A DNA stretch of 64,000 nucleotides from Acanthochlamys bracteata (lineage: Eukaryota > Streptophyta > Magnoliopsida > Pandanales > Velloziaceae), in the NCBI GenBank assembly GCA_019914995.1, contig CM034141.1, positions 992,001 to 1,056,000 of the forward strand, written 5' to 3'. The stretch's first letter is position 1; each line of letters starts with the position of its first letter. Made by a program: the position numbers and the translations under genes. The notes below the pieces were generated by a model that saw only the letters and a program-made list of their open reading frames with translations, searched no databases and was not told the origin of the DNA. This document shows positions 47,401 through 59,200 of the stretch, piece by piece.

Positions 47401-50400
47401 TGTTTTGAATTTGATTAAGGTAAATTTTGTAAATGTTTGCCCTTTTATTTTGTTCTTTGATATACTTGCTATTGTAATAGATATCACCTGTGGCACTTCT
47501 TTCTTGGTATATATGTCGATATAATGTGCATATTTGTATCGTATGCTTACATTCGTACATGTGAAGGATGAAGCACATGTTTTGAATATTTATTGTGTCT
47601 CTATTTGCTTGATTATACTGGAAAGACATAAAAGACAAAAAAGAATGTGTGGCTTTATGCTGTAAGTTATTTGCAATGTCTCACCAGAGACATAGCTTGA
47701 CATTTTTTATTTTCCTGGTCGGTTCATGCAGACTGTTGAGAAAAGGCCTCGAGAAATGATGTTACGCCGAGAGTTTGCAAATGCAGTTGGATATCTTAAT
47801 CAAATTCTCCCTGAGGAAAACCATCTGAAGTTCATCCATTGGGATTTCCATAAATTCGCTAAAAGGTTACATATTTCTTCATAGCTTTTCCATATGCTGA
47901 TACAAATGTGACGTAAATAGTTTGGGCTGATTGTTTACTTTTGCTAATAGTAAGTCTGCCAACGTATTGGCTGTTTTGGGGGCTGTGGCAAGCGAAGCAC
48001 TTGATTTGACTGGGTTCTACTATAGTGGTAGACCTATCAGGCTTAAGAAGTCCTCTCAACCTACTCGAACAAGTACTGGAAGGTACTATCTGTTTAACAG
48101 CTTCAAGTGTTAGGAATTCACTTTTATTTTAATTTATTTTTTCTTTTACGAGCCCTTCCTCGTAAATCTTTGCTGGGATTAAGTGAAATTCTTCACATGT
48201 ACTATTCACCATTACAAGGGAGTGATTTAACAGTCCGCCTACTGGTAGGAAAAATTGGGGCCAGACTTCCGTCCTCTTACCTATTATTTTTGTAACACAC
48301 AGCCTAGTAATTGTTAATGTGTATTTATGTATTATATTTGTGATTCTTTGCTTCGAAGTAACTGTACCTTCTAGTTAATGTTTTTTTGGTTCTAATAGTG
48401 TAATGTGCATGAGTTGAACGTTGTTTCCATTTTCATCGGTAGATTGAAAAGATATTTGTGGAAGTTTGTATCAGTAGATTATGATGCATAGGTTTAAAAT
48501 AAAAAGAAATTTGGGTTATTTGGAGTCTTTGACAAGGATGCATCTTCTTCATGGTAGGGCTAGTGCTGGAGACCTTGCAAGACTTGCGTCAAGTATGGAT
48601 AGTTTAAGCTTAATGAATCTTCAAAATAGAGAAACAGAAAATAGTCAGGAAAATAAAAGTATAACTGGAATGCAGCTACAGAGTGGAGTCCTGCGTACTA
48701 ATTGCATTGACTGCTTGGATCGAACTAATGTGGCACAGTATGCTTATGGTCTAGCAGCATTGGGTCGACAATTGCATGCAATGGGTTTGACGGATGTTCC
48801 TAAACTTGACCCAGATAGTACCATTGCTGCAGCTCTCATGGATATGTACTTGAGTATGGGTGATGCACTTGCTCAGCAATATGGAGGCTCTGCAGCTCAT
48901 AACACCGTACTTTTTTACCCTCTGCATCACAAGTTAGGCTGTTTAATTCAGTTTTTCTCAGCACGACTTGATGATTGCTTTTTAGGTCTTTCCTGAGAGG
49001 CAAGGTAAATGGAGGGCAACTACACAGTCTCGTGAGTTATTTAAGTCAATCAAAAGATACTACAGCAATACATACACAGATGGTGAAAAGCAAGATGCAA
49101 TGAACTTGTGTGTTTCCCAATTTTAGCTGGTTAAAGTGAATGTTTTATGAATATTTCACTTAATCATGAACCGTGTTTTCCTCAGGTTCTTAGGTTATTT
49201 TCAACCACATGATGGAAAACCAGCTCTTTGGGAACTGGATTCAGATTACTATCTCCATGTTTCAGCCATCGGGGATGAGCCAATTCCTGAAATGGATAAT
49301 AGGTAGTGGTTTTACTTTTTTTTGCATGTTCTGAATATAGGATGAATGCTTTTGTGGTATAAATTTAGTATTTATCCATTTTCTCTACCCTGAAGGTTGT
49401 GAATCATTCTGCAACAATGTTGATATCAATCTTGTGTTTTCTCTTTCTACATAATATCCGGTGTCTTCGGTTCGAACTCTTTGCAGTTTGCCTGCTATTA
49501 TGGATGGAGTTGGAGCTGCTCTTGCACCAGTTCCTGCTTACAAGCAAGACTTTCATAGAGTGAAGCTGACATCATTTGATAAATTGATAGAGAAGACATG
49601 CAGCTTAATAAGGAATGTTAGATTCTCTAATGAATCTGACATAAAACCCAGTGGCAGTGCGGGAAATCATGGAGTGGCACCAGATGCAGTGTAATTATTT
49701 TTTGCCTTGGTTGTTACTTCTGCTTTTGACTATTGATTGTTCATTAGGTGATTTTTTGGTAAAACGAAAGTTGGCTTTAGCATAGTATTTTCCCCCTGAG
49801 CATCACGATGTATATAACCTCCGCGAATCTTGTATCTTATAATCATAATTCATATTGCCTACTATCCTGGACGAACTTGTAGGATGGTTTGTGGTAATTG
49901 GACCACAGTCCTGGTGCCACTTTTAGAAGCACCTGAAATTTCAACTACACTATTTTTTGCATTCTTGCTTCCACATTGATGTCTCTTTAAATTTGCTTCA
50001 TTACAGTAACATCTCCTTTAGATGAGACACATATTAGGAATCCTCTTCGCTCACTAACTGTGTCAACTTCTTAGTTTAAAAAAGACATTGAGCTGAATAG
50101 ACATTACTTCACCCTAGTGCCTGTAGCTTAAGGAGGACTTCCTCTAATTTTATTGTCTTCAAAAGTTCCATTTTCTGTAACTCTCAAGGGAATGTCAATC
50201 TGTAAGGCTTTTGTCATGTGAAGAAGTCTTTTTTCTATATCAAGTAATATTAGTAGATGCAAGCTACTTCTTCAAATCTTCAAGTGGCTTACTCAGGGAA
50301 TATTTCTTGCTACTCTAACGTGATTGAAATGCCTTTTGCAGGGAAATACAACTAAAAAGCCCAAATTGGTTATTTGGAAAGTATGAAGATAATGCACCAG

Positions 50401-50949
50401 CCTCAAAGATTGTGGATAATGAAAATCCAAATGATAATGAAGATAAAGAGGGCGCAAACTGTTGTGATTTTAGTTGGCTTTCCATGCCTTCTGATATTTC
50501 TGAGGAGGACATTTTCAAGAGGTATTGTATTTCCTTGTAAATATTCTGCCTTTGATACCTCTAGGCAAGTTTCTTTACCCCATCAAATGGTATTGCAGTT
50601 ATTCACCTAGGCAATGATCTGACTGATGGATTATGCTTAATCAATATTTGGCAAAGATATCGTATATTGTATTAGTGAAAAGACCCTGTTGTTTTTCCAG
50701 TTATTTTACAGCAACTTCAGTTGATGGAGGTGCTGATTGGTATGGTGGAACGCTGATATATGACCAAGATGAGAACAGTGAGGTTTATAAGCACTATGCT
50801 GAACTTTCTCAGGTAATAATGCATATTTCTTAACGGTTCTTCAATGTTCAAAGTTTATACTCACAGAAATACGAAGCAGAGAAACGAAGCTCATGTTATC
50901 TACCTGGTTTAAACTCCACAAGAACAAAGGCGGTGCACTGTTTTCTTTA

Positions 50950-51043
<94 letters not shown>

Positions 51044-51511
51044 CCTTCATTTTAATTACAACTAGAATTTTGGTAAATTGCAAAATTCGAATTTTGTGCT
51101 AACTAGCTTTTAGGCATTTTTATAGGCATTAGAACTTTATGTATTATTATGTTCTGTGCTTTATCTAAGTGAGAATGAATCTAGTCATGGACATGCCTCT
51201 TAAAGCTTTACTTTTGAGTATGGCACTTCCATAGAAGCTGACTGTGCTTAATTTTTGATCAGGGTCCTCTCACTGACACCTTCGAGCACGATCCTGAAAA
51301 GGAAAAACATTACTTTGATGTGCTTCGCATGGAGGTGGATGTTCCAAGTGATGCCATGGTCGAAGCAGAGATGGAGGCTGCTCTCAAGGAGTATGAATTA
51401 ATTGGATCTGATCTTGGAATTTTTCCCTCTCGTAAAGATGTGGCTGAAGATCCAAGTAGGTTGACAAGATGGATAATTGGAGAAGAGAAGGTTCACTTGC
51501 GAGCAAAATAG
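44412..51511 (+). CDS. SAC1: SAC-domain phosphoinositide phosphatase (SAC1/FRA7-type)
   Basis: Sixteen exons: 44412-44498, 44610-44814, 45160-45325, 45759-45981, 46166-46242, 46919-47106, 47322-47419, 47732-47865, 47951-48082, 48492-48906, 48986-49107, 49186-49302, 49487-49690, 50342-50521, 50701-50812, 51263-51511. Joined they give about 902 residues, close to the 912 I recall for Arabidopsis SAC1 (FRAGILE FIBER7), a Golgi enzyme acting on PI(3,5)P2 and needed for secondary walls. Diagnostic parts: [67 protein letters not shown], the catalytic CX5R(T) in [39 protein letters not shown] and a plant C-terminal half with [12 protein letters not shown] and [12 protein letters not shown]. All junctions are GT-AG. 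The start of exon 10 (acceptor at 48490-48491) is the least certain. A possible extra 51-nt exon lies at 46026-46076. Confidence 0.92.
50956..51042. repeat. (AT)n microsatellite in SAC1 intron 15
   Basis: About 43 uninterrupted AT units. The repeat reads Tyr-Ile in any frame, which creates false open frames on both strands. It is likely to vary in length between individuals and can form a hairpin. Confidence 0.98.
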
Positions 51512-52561
51512 GACCAAACGTTTTTGTAAATAGTTGCTCTTGCATGCTATTGTATAGGTTCTTTTTTTTCATTTTCTTTTACCCAGGTTTTCCAATCTGG
51601 CCTTCTTCTGAACCCCGATCTCCAGCAAGTCAAACCTCGTCCAGCTACATGGTCTGTAAATACACTAGATAGCATAGGGAATTATTCTTCCCTCACAGAT
51701 GGCGTCTGTATCTAACAGATAAGGCCACCATCTCTGTGCTATAGTGTGATTGATTACTAGGTGACATTATGAAGTAAACAATGAAAAGTACCAATTCCTT
51801 CTAATGTTTTGCTTTCCTAAAGCAATGACAGGATTAATCTTTTACATTACATTTTCTTATTGTTATATGATGTTACTATCATTTTGGTCTGGCAGTGATA
51901 ACTAGCAACTTTCCATACCATAGTTTGTACGTGTGTTGTTAAGATCTAGTGTTAACCGTGACATTAGTACATTAACACTTCTGAAGAGATCAACCCTTTC
52001 ACAGCTTAGCAATGCCACACACGAAGAGGTGAAGAAAACATTTGCAAGTTTGTAGCAATACCGTTCTTCACCAACTACAATCTGTCGCTTAAAGTTTGTT
52101 CATTTGAATTGAGAGTGAGTTATTAAAAATAAGTTATTGAAGAGTGAATTATTGTAAATATTGCTATTGAAAATATATTTATTTTAATATTTTCTTAAAC
52201 AAAGTTAGCTGAATTTTTTTTTTGGTAATTGAAAGTGGACTGAAATTAATTCTTTAATAGAAAGAAGTGAATTATAAGGGTGTTCATCAAGTTACACAGA
52301 AATTCTGTTCATTCAACTAAATTAGTATATAAGTGTTAACATTAGGCTACAATCAATGACGGTCATATTGGTTTCTGCCTCTATCAACCGTTCCAATAAA
52401 TACTGATACAGAAAAAATTACAACAAAAACAAAGAAGTCAAAAGGCACTCAGCAAAACCATGGTACAGCTCTTGAGTCCTCCAAATTTGAAAGCGGTAGA
52501 TCTTAAACACTGAGCACAGTATAGTTACGAGTTCTGAGATGATCGAACTCTTGACCTTTGC
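51512..52561. other. Convergent 3' spacer between SAC1 and SKIP30-like genes
   Basis: The two genes point toward each other, so this should hold both 3' UTRs. An A/T-rich, low-complexity zone lies at 52080-52290. No further gene. Confidence 0.6.
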
Positions 52562-53620
52562 CTAAATTTTCAGCACAGCACATCCCAATATACTCCCACA
52601 GCAGCGGGTCATGGGTGCTACACGACGCCATGATGGCCTCTCTGCTGTGATGGCCAAGGCATCAACATCAGACAATTGTTTGATGCACTGATTCCTTGGA
52701 CCAGGTCCTATCACACCCCCGATCACATAAATCTCATCCCTAAGGCCTATTATCCCAAAACCGATGCGGCTATGAAATTCTGATGCAGATGAGACCACCT
52801 TGTCAGGTAAGCTTCCTCGTTGCTGCCTCAAAATGAGTCCATTGCTCAGAACATAGGGCTCACCACGCACCAATGCCATTGGACCCTGTAACCAACCATA
52901 ATCTTCCACATTCCACTCATGGGCTCCATCGTCCAATATCTGCACCGTCGAAAGTCCTTTGTGTAGAACATGCATCCTTCCCCCGATAACAATCCCAGTA
53001 CATGCTGAGCTATGAGTTTGACGGAGATCAGGAAGAGGTTGCCATGAATCTGCCTCCGGATCATACATTTCTGCCTTTGAGATTGATTTTCGGCAATTCG
53101 TAAAGCCACCTGCCACAATAATCTTCCCATCCAAAGTACAGCATGCAAACATTGCCCGAGGAACATGCATTGGAGCTCGCTTGGTCCATTCACAGCATAA
53201 GGGATTATAAGACCAAACTTCATCTGTAGCAAAGATTTTATCATGATCTCCAGTTGCAGGGTCAACACGATCACTACCACCTCCAACAACAAATAACTTC
53301 CCAGCAACAGAAGTGATACCACAGCGAGCAAGATGCCTAATTTCTGAAGGCATAACTGGAAGTGTCATCCATTGGTCTCGGAGAGGGTCGTACATCTGCC
53401 ATATGTTCTCAGGTTCAAATGCCAGCACACAGAGCAGCTCTTCTGAAGCATCTGCCTCACATCTAGCCTTAAAAAGTTCATGACTTCGGAGGGCTGATCT
53501 CCAAGATTGGCATACAAGCTGAAGTTTTCCATGCAAGACAAAGGGCACACGTGCAATGCAACGGAGAGCAACTTCATCAGGAAGACCCTCAATTAATCGT
53601 GACATAGAGTCACAAGTCAT
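52562..53620 (-). CDS. F-box/kelch-repeat protein, SKIP30-like
   Basis: One uninterrupted coding exon of 352 residues. The F-box sits at about residues 8-50 (LIEGLPDEVALRCIARVPF, then LVCQSWRSALRS) and should bind the SKP1 (ASK) subunit of an SCF ubiquitin ligase. Kelch repeats follow: LFVVGGGSDRVDP, VWSYNPLCCEWTKRAPMHVP, KIIVAGGFTNCRKSISKAEM, YDPEADSWQPLPDL, HVLHKGLSTVQILD and IYVIGGVIGPGPRN, probably a beta-propeller for substrate binding. The whole length, including DVDAL and the ending RVAPMTRCCGSILGC, matches SKIP30 as I recall it. The substrate is unknown. The start is the first ATG after an in-frame 5' leader with a UTR intron. Confidence 0.92.
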   Translation of the reverse strand: MTCDSMSRLIEGLPDEVALRCIARVPFVLHGKLQLVCQSWRSALRSHELFKARCEADASEELLCVLAFEPENIWQMYDPLRDQWMTLPVMPSEIRHLARCGITSVAGKLFVVGGGSDRVDPATGDHDKIFATDEVWSYNPLCCEWTKRAPMHVPRAMFACCTLDGKIIVAGGFTNCRKSISKAEMYDPEADSWQPLPDLRQTHSSACTGIVIGGRMHVLHKGLSTVQILDDGAHEWNVEDYGWLQGPMALVRGEPYVLSNGLILRQQRGSLPDKVVSSASEFHSRIGFGIIGLRDEIYVIGGVIGPGPRNQCIKQLSDVDALAITAERPSWRRVAPMTRCCGSILGCAVLKI

Positions 53621-55260
53621 TTGAATGTTAGGTCGAGAAGTCTAATTGTATTCCACCAAGTAATCTCTGAAATTGATACATATATAGATTAGAAAACAAG
53701 GAGATCATGTCATCTGAACTTGCAGAAAGATTAGAACACCTACCAGTTTAAATACCATAGCGAACTTAAGAAAGACTGTCTATCAGCAGGCAAAATTTCC
53801 TACAATTCCTTGTTTCATTAACCGCGAATACTCATATAACAAAAAGGAGTTTCCCATACAATAAAGATGGAAGAGTTCAGCATCATGTAGACTAAAGGAT
53901 ACATGAGACAGAACCTAAGGGAGATAAAGATGGGTACTGCACTGTTCTGACATAGATACAAAGGAATATTGAGGTATCATATATGTCCTCCCTTTATCAT
54001 CCTTGATTAGGATCTCATGGTCTATAAAGTGGCAGGGCACATATATAAGGTGCTTTTACCTTAAGGCTAGAATCTTACAGGACCCACAAGTCCATGCAAG
54101 GTAACCTACTGACATTTAATTACCAACAACCATCAGAGAAATAAGTTTATCTTAATATGAAACATTTAAAGATTGCCTCTTTCTTTGCATAATATAAAAC
54201 AAGGTAACCTAAACTTCTTGTTTGTCTCTTTTAATATTTGTTCAGGAATCACTATTTCAGAATAAACCACTGTAAGACTGACTTAGTCATTATCTCGTGT
54301 GCATCTTCCAATGAAAAAGCTCAGACTAATAAAGGTCAAACTATTGCTTTAACACTTGGCAATTATAAAAAGTCAAATGTGTCATCTCCTTATGTCTATT
54401 CCTTAGCATAACTGGTAGTATCCACATAATGGATTCACTCTTAATAATCCAACCAGGTTTATAATTCAACAGCCTATCTCCTATAAAACAACAATGATGT
54501 TAAACTACTTTCTTTGGTGTCCTTTAGGAAATGACGCATATTTTGCCCATTTCCAACAAGGCACAATCAAAAGGAGCTCACTGATTAAGAACCTATCCAG
54601 CAAGAAACCACAGCAAGACCTAAGGAACTACAATGAGGTGAAACACCAATCAGATGATTCAAATTGAGTCTTTATACATGACTAACAAGTATAGAAAAAG
54701 CTCATCCAATCGATAACCTGGAATATGCACTTGAATCAAGTCTAATCTGTCAGACTTGATAAATCAAGCATGCTGCACTAAAAAATGAGAAATAATCTAC
54801 AGAAATCCATCATGAAAATGTTGCAAGAATTATGTTATCTACTTTATGCAATTATCAGCAAAAATTTAGAAAAAAAGAACAAAGAATAAAATCATAATCC
54901 AAAAATTTGCAACTATGTTGCAACATTCAATATTCCAAGTCACAATTTACAACTTGAGGCTAACAACCAAAAATTTCCAAGCTAAAAAGGCACCATTTTT
55001 TGAAACCATAAAAGCTCATAGGTTTCATTCACTAATCAATTCAATTATAAAAAAAACTCGCAATTGAAATAGAATCAGATGAAAAGAACCAAATTTCACC
55101 TGAAAATTTAGAGTGATCGATAGATTTGAGAGATCCAAGTAGTCGCAGATCAAAGAATAGCGAGCCCCAAATTTGTGTGTGTGTGAGAGAGAGAGAGAAT
55201 GAATTGGGTAAAAATCACTTCAATGAAAGAAATAAGAACAGAGCAGAAACAGAGGGCTAG
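53621..55260 (-). other. 5' UTR of the SKIP30-like gene with a 1.4-kb intron
   Basis: The leader continues upstream of the start to an acceptor at 53667-53668 (minus-strand TTTCAG then AGATTACTTGG). A matching donor, TTTTCAG then GTGAAATTT, occurs at 55099-55100. This gives an inferred intron of 1433 nt (53667-55099) and a first exon up to about 55260. The first exon holds a GT/GA short repeat at about 55175-55197. No other gene lies in the intron. Confidence 0.55.
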
Positions 55261-55374
55261 GGGCTTACTAAGGTCTGGCGATGGGTTAAGTCCAGATCTT
55301 ATTATTAAGACCCATTTCAAACCAGACCCAGACCTTTTGGGCTTAATTTAATCAAACCCATCTAGCGTAGATAA

Positions 55375-55892
55375 GGATGGCAATATAAATTTGCATATAA
55401 TAATAAAAAGTCAAAATTATTCAATCTTAATCCAACATATATATTTATATCAATTAAAATTATTAATTGTAATTTAATTTATTTAATAATTAGATCAAAC
55501 TAGAATTGATTTATTTTATAATCAAAATTATTAACTAAAAATTATAAATCTTGATTTCTATCAAAAATAAAAATTATTATGTATCATATATTCAAGGCAA
55601 AAGAATGTTAATTTTGACAAAATTCATAAATTAAGAAAGAAATTAATTAAGTATGATAAGCTAAAGAAAAACATATACAAGTTAAATTAAAATTTAATAT
55701 CATTGTCATTGTTATAAATATTTTGTAGTTATTATGTAACGTATACTACACAAGATTATACTAGTTAAATGAATCCATTCGGGTCAACCTAAATCAATTT
55801 AACTTACTAGATCAATTTCGGATTAATTTTAATTTGAATAAAATAGATTGGTTTCGAATTTGGTTTACAGTTCGGATTATATATTGCCATCT
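55375..55892. repeat. hAT-like MITE
   Basis: GATGGCAATATA at 55376-55387 and its exact complement TATATTGCCATC at 55880-55891 form a perfect 12-bp terminal inverted repeat. Flanks read GTAGATAA on the left and GTAGAGTC on the right, a possible degenerate 8-bp duplication. The ends resemble the common plant hAT MITE type with GATGGCAAT termini. There is no coding capacity. A relative appears to start near 62936. Confidence 0.6.
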
Positions 55893-56249
55893 GTAGAGTC
55901 GAGCTTTGAACACCAAGGCTTATTTATGTGTTATAAAGATTACCTTTTAAAAATAAAATTATTAGAAAATAAAATTATGAGAAAATATTTATCAAAAAAG
56001 TTTATTCAAAATTTATTTTTAACGAAAAAAATGATATTTTACTATTTTATATTTTGTATTTCATTCAGTAGTCCATTTCTTATTAGTTTTATACTGATTG
56101 GAGATCAGTTTGGTGGCACTAGAGTGTACAGTCAAATAATTCTTTGCAGAGTTCTCTCGGAACAAGTTGAAGTTGAAGATGACAAAAAAAAGTGTAGTTA
56201 TCTACACCGTTAACAGCATATACACAAAAGTTCCATTATGGAGGTGCTG

Positions 56250-59200
56250 CTACTCTTGGAAAAAATCATACACAACATGAGGGTATAACAAGGAGTTGTC
56301 TTCCTTGTAATGTAGGAGATAGTAACATTTGATACAGAAGTTGCAAGGGTTTTTTGGAGCCCACTTATCGTCAACTGTCATTTTTGTCGCATGGTAGATC
56401 TTGCATACGGAGCATTTCCTTGAACGAGAACGGAGTTGAAATGTTAGGAGAGGGTAATCTGCCCAATTTTGTGAATCCTCCGGATGAAATAGTCTCATGT
56501 CTCTTATTACAATGATGTGCTTACAATTGCCCTGCATTTTTCCATGGATAATGAAGAATTAGGTGCATACCATTCATAATAAAAATAAAACAGAAAAGAC
56601 AGGAAGTCCACAGCACTAACTTTTTAACCTTGAATACTTCTTAGCAAAGCAATTAATGCAAACTAGAGGAAATGAATTATCACAGTAATTCAGGAAACTA
56701 GAGCAATTAATGCAAACTTTTTCCATGGATAATGAAGAATCAGGTGCACATAGACTTTGTTGCCATAATACCTGATGACAGTAGAGATATCCAGCACCTA
56801 ATCGAAATCGCAAGTCTGAAAAGTGGGTTTTCTGCATTGCAGCAGATTTGAAGTCTGGTAAACTTGAGATTTCTGCATCGCCTAATAGCTTTTTCTGCTT
56901 CTTCTTTAGTTCGCCAGATATGACAAATTCCCACTTCTCTGCTACTTCATTCTTGCAGTTTCTAAGCCAATCAAATATAGGTATTGTATAATTAGTTGCA
57001 GAAGGGTGCCGCAAGTCATTGTAAAATTTATCCTGCCGTGGAAGGAAAAGGTTAGGATTCCATAGAATTAGTTCAAATGAACAATCAAGATTCAAGAGAT
57101 GGATTGCCTCTATAAGGAAGTATCCAGATGGGTCGTGCTCTTCAGCTGCCTGCATCAGTTTATCTGTCAGGCAGTAGATGTTATCCCTCAATTCAGTTAA
57201 CAATTGGCTTCCCAATACCAAAAACTCTTGTGTCTGCAATCAAAAAGAGCAGCAAAATAAAAACAGGATATGAGATTAAAGGCATATACATGAACTTTGA
57301 TTTTATACAGTAAGGCTGGCCACAAAACAAACATGAAATTAACATCAATTGAACCTAAGAAGTTGCTATCCAGAAAAAGATTATAATAAACAAAAAAAGA
57401 CTATCCAGTAAAGGACCTAGATATTTTGCTTTTTTGTCTTTTTATCATTTCAGAGCTACAGAAGATACTTAAGTTCCTCTATGTCATAGCCAATTATCTT
57501 CTTTGAATTCATGAATAGATAAACCAGATATACCAAACAAGGCTCCAGTGAAGAATGCTAAATTGTGTACACCGTGTTGGCCATCTAGAATTTGTCATCA
57601 AACGTGGGTGTTCATATCGGAACTTGAATCTCAAGTACAGGGGAAACCAAAAGCAACTCTTTCCATGTAAAAAAGAAATTTAAAAAACTAGTAACTTCAA
57701 CTTTTCCAGTTTACCTTTTTGGAGATATTACTTCTGTCGTAAATCTCAACACACAAAACAACTTCCTGACAAGATACAGGTATTTGCTCCTTGATTGTGG
57801 AAGGTTTCACCTGTATAAGTATGGAAGAACATTAAAAAAAAAAAAAAAAAAAAAAAGAACACAAAGAAACCATGCAACTGCCTAAACAGGGGTATTTTGG
57901 TTCAGGGGCTGCAAAGAGAAATTGTCTAAGGACATTGCAAAATAAAAGTTTGCAGAGATAAGTTTGTATGGGAGAGATTAAAAAAAGTCCTTCCATTCTC
58001 ACCTTGAATGGTGATGATATAAACCTTAGAGATGTCATCCTTCCAAATTTCTCTGATGCTGGCATTGTACTATCGAAAGACTTTGAGTTACCACCACTGA
58101 TAAACATTAGTCGCATTAATAAAACCTCAGTAAAAAAATAGTTAAGAAGCCAATTGTTGTCTTGCATGTCATGAAAAATGGCTAAAAAATGTAATGCCCA
58201 AATATTTTCTTAGTAACATAATAAACATTGATAAGGAACAAAAACCTGAAAGAATGTAACCGAGCTGCTAGTTTATCTTCATCCTGCTTTTGCTTAAGCA
58301 CAGCAAGTTCCTTTACTTTAGCAAAATAACTTCCCTAAAGAAAGCACACAGAAATTGTTGCAATACTTAGAATCAGATGCGTAAAAATTCATTATGCAAT
58401 AAACATACAAACACTTAGAATCAACTATCATTTAGAATAGCCATCAAGGTTACACATAATGCACTTGTTTCAGTGGATGCATCTAAATTTTTATAAGATT
58501 GGGTTCTACGGCATCACCTTTCAAAAGTTAAACGTTTTAGTAATTCAATTTTGTGAAATCAGACATCATCGCAAAAATGATTGCAACGAGAAGTAACAGG
58601 GATACCATAGCCGATTTTAAGATATCACAAATTTTCTAAAACTCAAACAGAGTAGAGAGTGGCCGAAGAGAAAAGGAACAGCAGAAGTATAGAATTCCAA
58701 AATACACCTAACTCCAAGTGAGCATCTCTCGCCTCAGCAAATGAATTCTTATCAATGCTTGGATGCTAACTTACATTTGAAAGGCTACCCTTTCATACAG
58801 CAGACAACTAACTATGTCACACAATGTTAATCAAATTGGATTTTGGAGATACGTCTTCAGTTGGTAACTACTTGTACAATCTGATTCCTAAGGTTATCTC
58901 TTCAACTTTCCCACCAACTATTACCATGAAGCAAACAAAGAGATTAGCTTCATGAAGGGAAAAGTTGGATCAGTATCACTATTGCATCATCTTCATATAA
59001 TTTTTTTTTTTTTTTTTTGTAAACAAAATCCAATGACCTTGACTATGAGTTATGAAGTGCAATAATTTACCAAATAAACAAATAGGCTTCAACTAAAGTA
59101 ATGAATCATGCCATATAGCATATGAATTATCACAAGTGAACCAAGCATAAGACCTCTAGTTCGGCTGCTCGACTATTTCTATCAAAGTGCCTTCCTCTTT

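Noticed and set aside
50841-51102. Two open frames rich in alternating Tyr-Ile on both strands
   Set aside because: They are translations of the (AT)n microsatellite in the SAC1 intron.
57833-57856. Poly(A) run inside an SRD2 intron, considered as a SINE or retroposed cDNA tail
   Set aside because: No flanking direct repeats, and no SINE A/B boxes upstream. A similar poly(T) run at about 59000-59020 also stands alone. Simple homopolymers.
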